From assembly GCA_029977045.1 (NCBI GenBank), contig JAPOLP010000362.1:1-6242 (forward strand): DNA of 6,242 nt. The letters are read 5' to 3'. The DNA comes from Planctomycetota bacterium. GTDB taxonomy: Bacteria > Planctomycetota > Planctomycetia > Planctomycetales > Planctomycetaceae. The stretch's first letter is position 1. Each line of letters begins with the position of its first letter. A model generated the notes under the pieces. The model did not search any database. It saw only the letters and a list, made by a program, of their open reading frames with translations, and was not told where the DNA came from. The translations under genes and the position numbers were made by a program. Below, one piece after another: positions 5,487 through 6,242 of this stretch.

Positions 5487-6205
5487 CGGGTTCCCCCTTC
5501 CTGATTGGAGTTTTTAAGCGAGTCGGGAACATGAACAATCTCACTGCGTCGATGCGGAATACCGGGCATCTCGTGACCTTTACGGGCCATCGTGCCGTAT
5601 AGCTTCGCGACGCGTGCGGCGTTGCTGACTGACGTGTCAACAGAGACTCCGGTGTCGCCACCGCCGAACCGAGCGGCGATTGCCTGTAGATTTTTCGCGA
5701 TCGTCACCGTGCTCTCCGGGGAGTTCGGAAGATCGATCGGAAACATCAGGTGCCAGCCATTGCCACTCATCGCCTCAATGGGCTCGGGAAAACAGAAACG
5801 TTCGATGAGCCAGTCGCGTGCCTGCTGAGCGACAGACCGGGCGGCTTCAAGTTCTTCCTGAGTTGATGAAACCCCGGAAGGACGATCTGGGTCGACGTCC
5901 ACCAGCAGCCAGCGTCGACGGATAACGTCGTGGTCACTGGTGGTTTTCGAGAGATGCTCTGTGATCTGTTCCGGGCTGCGTGCCAGCAGCCGTGGATTGA
6001 TGCTGTTAATCGTGAAGCAGATGCTCTCGGGCTGCCGCGTCGATTCGTAATGAGCCGCCAGCTCAGCTGCCTTTTCGAAGTCGGTGAAGTATCCACTGGC
6101 GTTCGACGGCCTGTATCGACCGTTTTTCAGACCAATGAGTCTCAGTTCGACAACGCTGCCGGGCTCGTGAAACAGGTTGAGCGTGCGGAGAATCTGATCC
6201 TTCAT
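5483..6205 (-). CDS. Small archaeo-eukaryotic-type primase (prim-pol domain protein)
   Basis: It probably makes primers, or short DNA/RNA chains, for element replication. The 240 aa carry the three motifs of the archaeo-eukaryotic primase fold: an acidic pair D103/D105 in WLLVDVDPDRPSG (metal binding), SGNGWHLMFPID (147-158) with His152 as the nucleotide-binding residue, and a third region with Asp190 and basic R198/K201 in 'NAARVAKLYG'. The N-terminal 100 residues ('VVELRLIG', 'SGYFTDFEKAAELAAHYE') look like the preceding part of the same domain. No helicase domain is fused; that function is supplied by the next gene, which overlaps it by 4 bases. The ATG at 6205 has AGGAGGG 7 bases upstream. 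The gene on its 5' side also seems to overlap by 4 bases. The protein is short compared with fused primase-helicases, so it may need the helicase for loading. The catalytic assignment is by motif only. Confidence 0.82.
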   Translation of the reverse strand: MKDQILRTLNLFHEPGSVVELRLIGLKNGRYRPSNASGYFTDFEKAAELAAHYESTRQPESICFTINSINPRLLARSPEQITEHLSKTTSDHDVIRRRWLLVDVDPDRPSGVSSTQEELEAARSVAQQARDWLIERFCFPEPIEAMSGNGWHLMFPIDLPNSPESTVTIAKNLQAIAARFGGGDTGVSVDTSVSNAARVAKLYGTMARKGHEMPGIPHRRSEIVHVPDSLKNSNQEGGTR

Positions 6206-6242
6206 CTGACGGCCCTCCTGAGAGAGCGGCAGTCTGGGCAGC
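6202..6242 (-). CDS. C-terminal end of an unidentified upstream gene (5' partial)
   Basis: Read on the minus strand from base 6240, the frame ends CPDCRSLRRAVR followed by TGA (6204-6202). That stop overlaps the primase ATG by 4 bases (ATGA), the same arrangement as between primase and helicase. CPDC could be half of a zinc knuckle, with the basic tail suggesting nucleic-acid contact. Only 12 codons are visible, so this rests on the overlap pattern and not on a recognised family. The SD sequence of the primase lies inside this tail. Confidence 0.4.
   Translation of the reverse strand, partial: CPDCRSLRRAVR

Larger units (their letters stand above)
2091..6242 (-). mobile_element. tRNA-integrated genetic element with prim-pol/helicase replication genes (right end not in window)
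   Basis: Every gene right of the tRNA is on the minus strand and belongs to a mobile-element set: tyrosine integrase, RepA-like helicase, prim-pol type primase, and the tail of one more gene. Overlap of int with the tRNA marks the left boundary. No capsid, terminase, relaxase or conjugation gene is visible, so the window cannot decide between an integrative plasmid, a phage satellite, a prophage or a conjugative element. The right boundary and attR are not in view. Confidence 0.7.

Overview
The window looks like a junction between bacterial chromosome and an integrated mobile element. The likely host is a Planctomycetota bacterium. This is inferred from the style of the proteins (a divergent UvrA-family protein, a long tyrosine integrase whose tail ends in a tRNA gene, and a prim-pol/RepA-like helicase pair) and from the moderately high GC. 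No ribosomal RNA or species marker is present to prove it.

Left part (1-2154, chromosomal flank). The C-terminal two thirds of a UvrA-family excinuclease ATPase is read on the + strand and is cut by the left edge. It is followed by about 100 bases holding a plausible stable-RNA promoter, then a tRNA gene (2080-2152, anticodon CGC, alanine type) and a strong intrinsic terminator (2160-2194).

Right part (about 2091-6242, mobile element, all genes on the - strand). In transcription order from the right edge: the last 12 codons of an unidentified gene ending in a CPDC zinc-knuckle-like stretch; a small archaeo-eukaryotic-type primase (prim-pol, 240 aa); a RepA/AAA_25-like helicase with an N-terminal zinc finger (476 aa); a 246-base intergenic region with short repeats and two inverted repeats; and a tyrosine integrase (572 aa). 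The first three genes are joined by two 4-base ATGA stop/start overlaps, so they look like one translationally coupled replication operon. The last 20 codons of the integrase, counting the stop, are written antisense in the tRNA gene. This is the usual mark of an element that integrates into a tRNA 3' end, with its integrase next to the attachment site.

Working model: the integrase recombines the element into the tRNA gene, prim-pol and helicase replicate it after excision or on mobilisation, and the repeat-rich 3831-4050 region controls int and may be an origin or recombinase-accessory region. The other end of the element, any cargo and attR lie outside the window. The points most worth a second look are the tRNA/int overlap, the ACCGA(G/C)TCA repeats with the long hairpin, the palindrome placed around the putative int -10 box, and two altered ATPase motifs in the UvrA paralogue.
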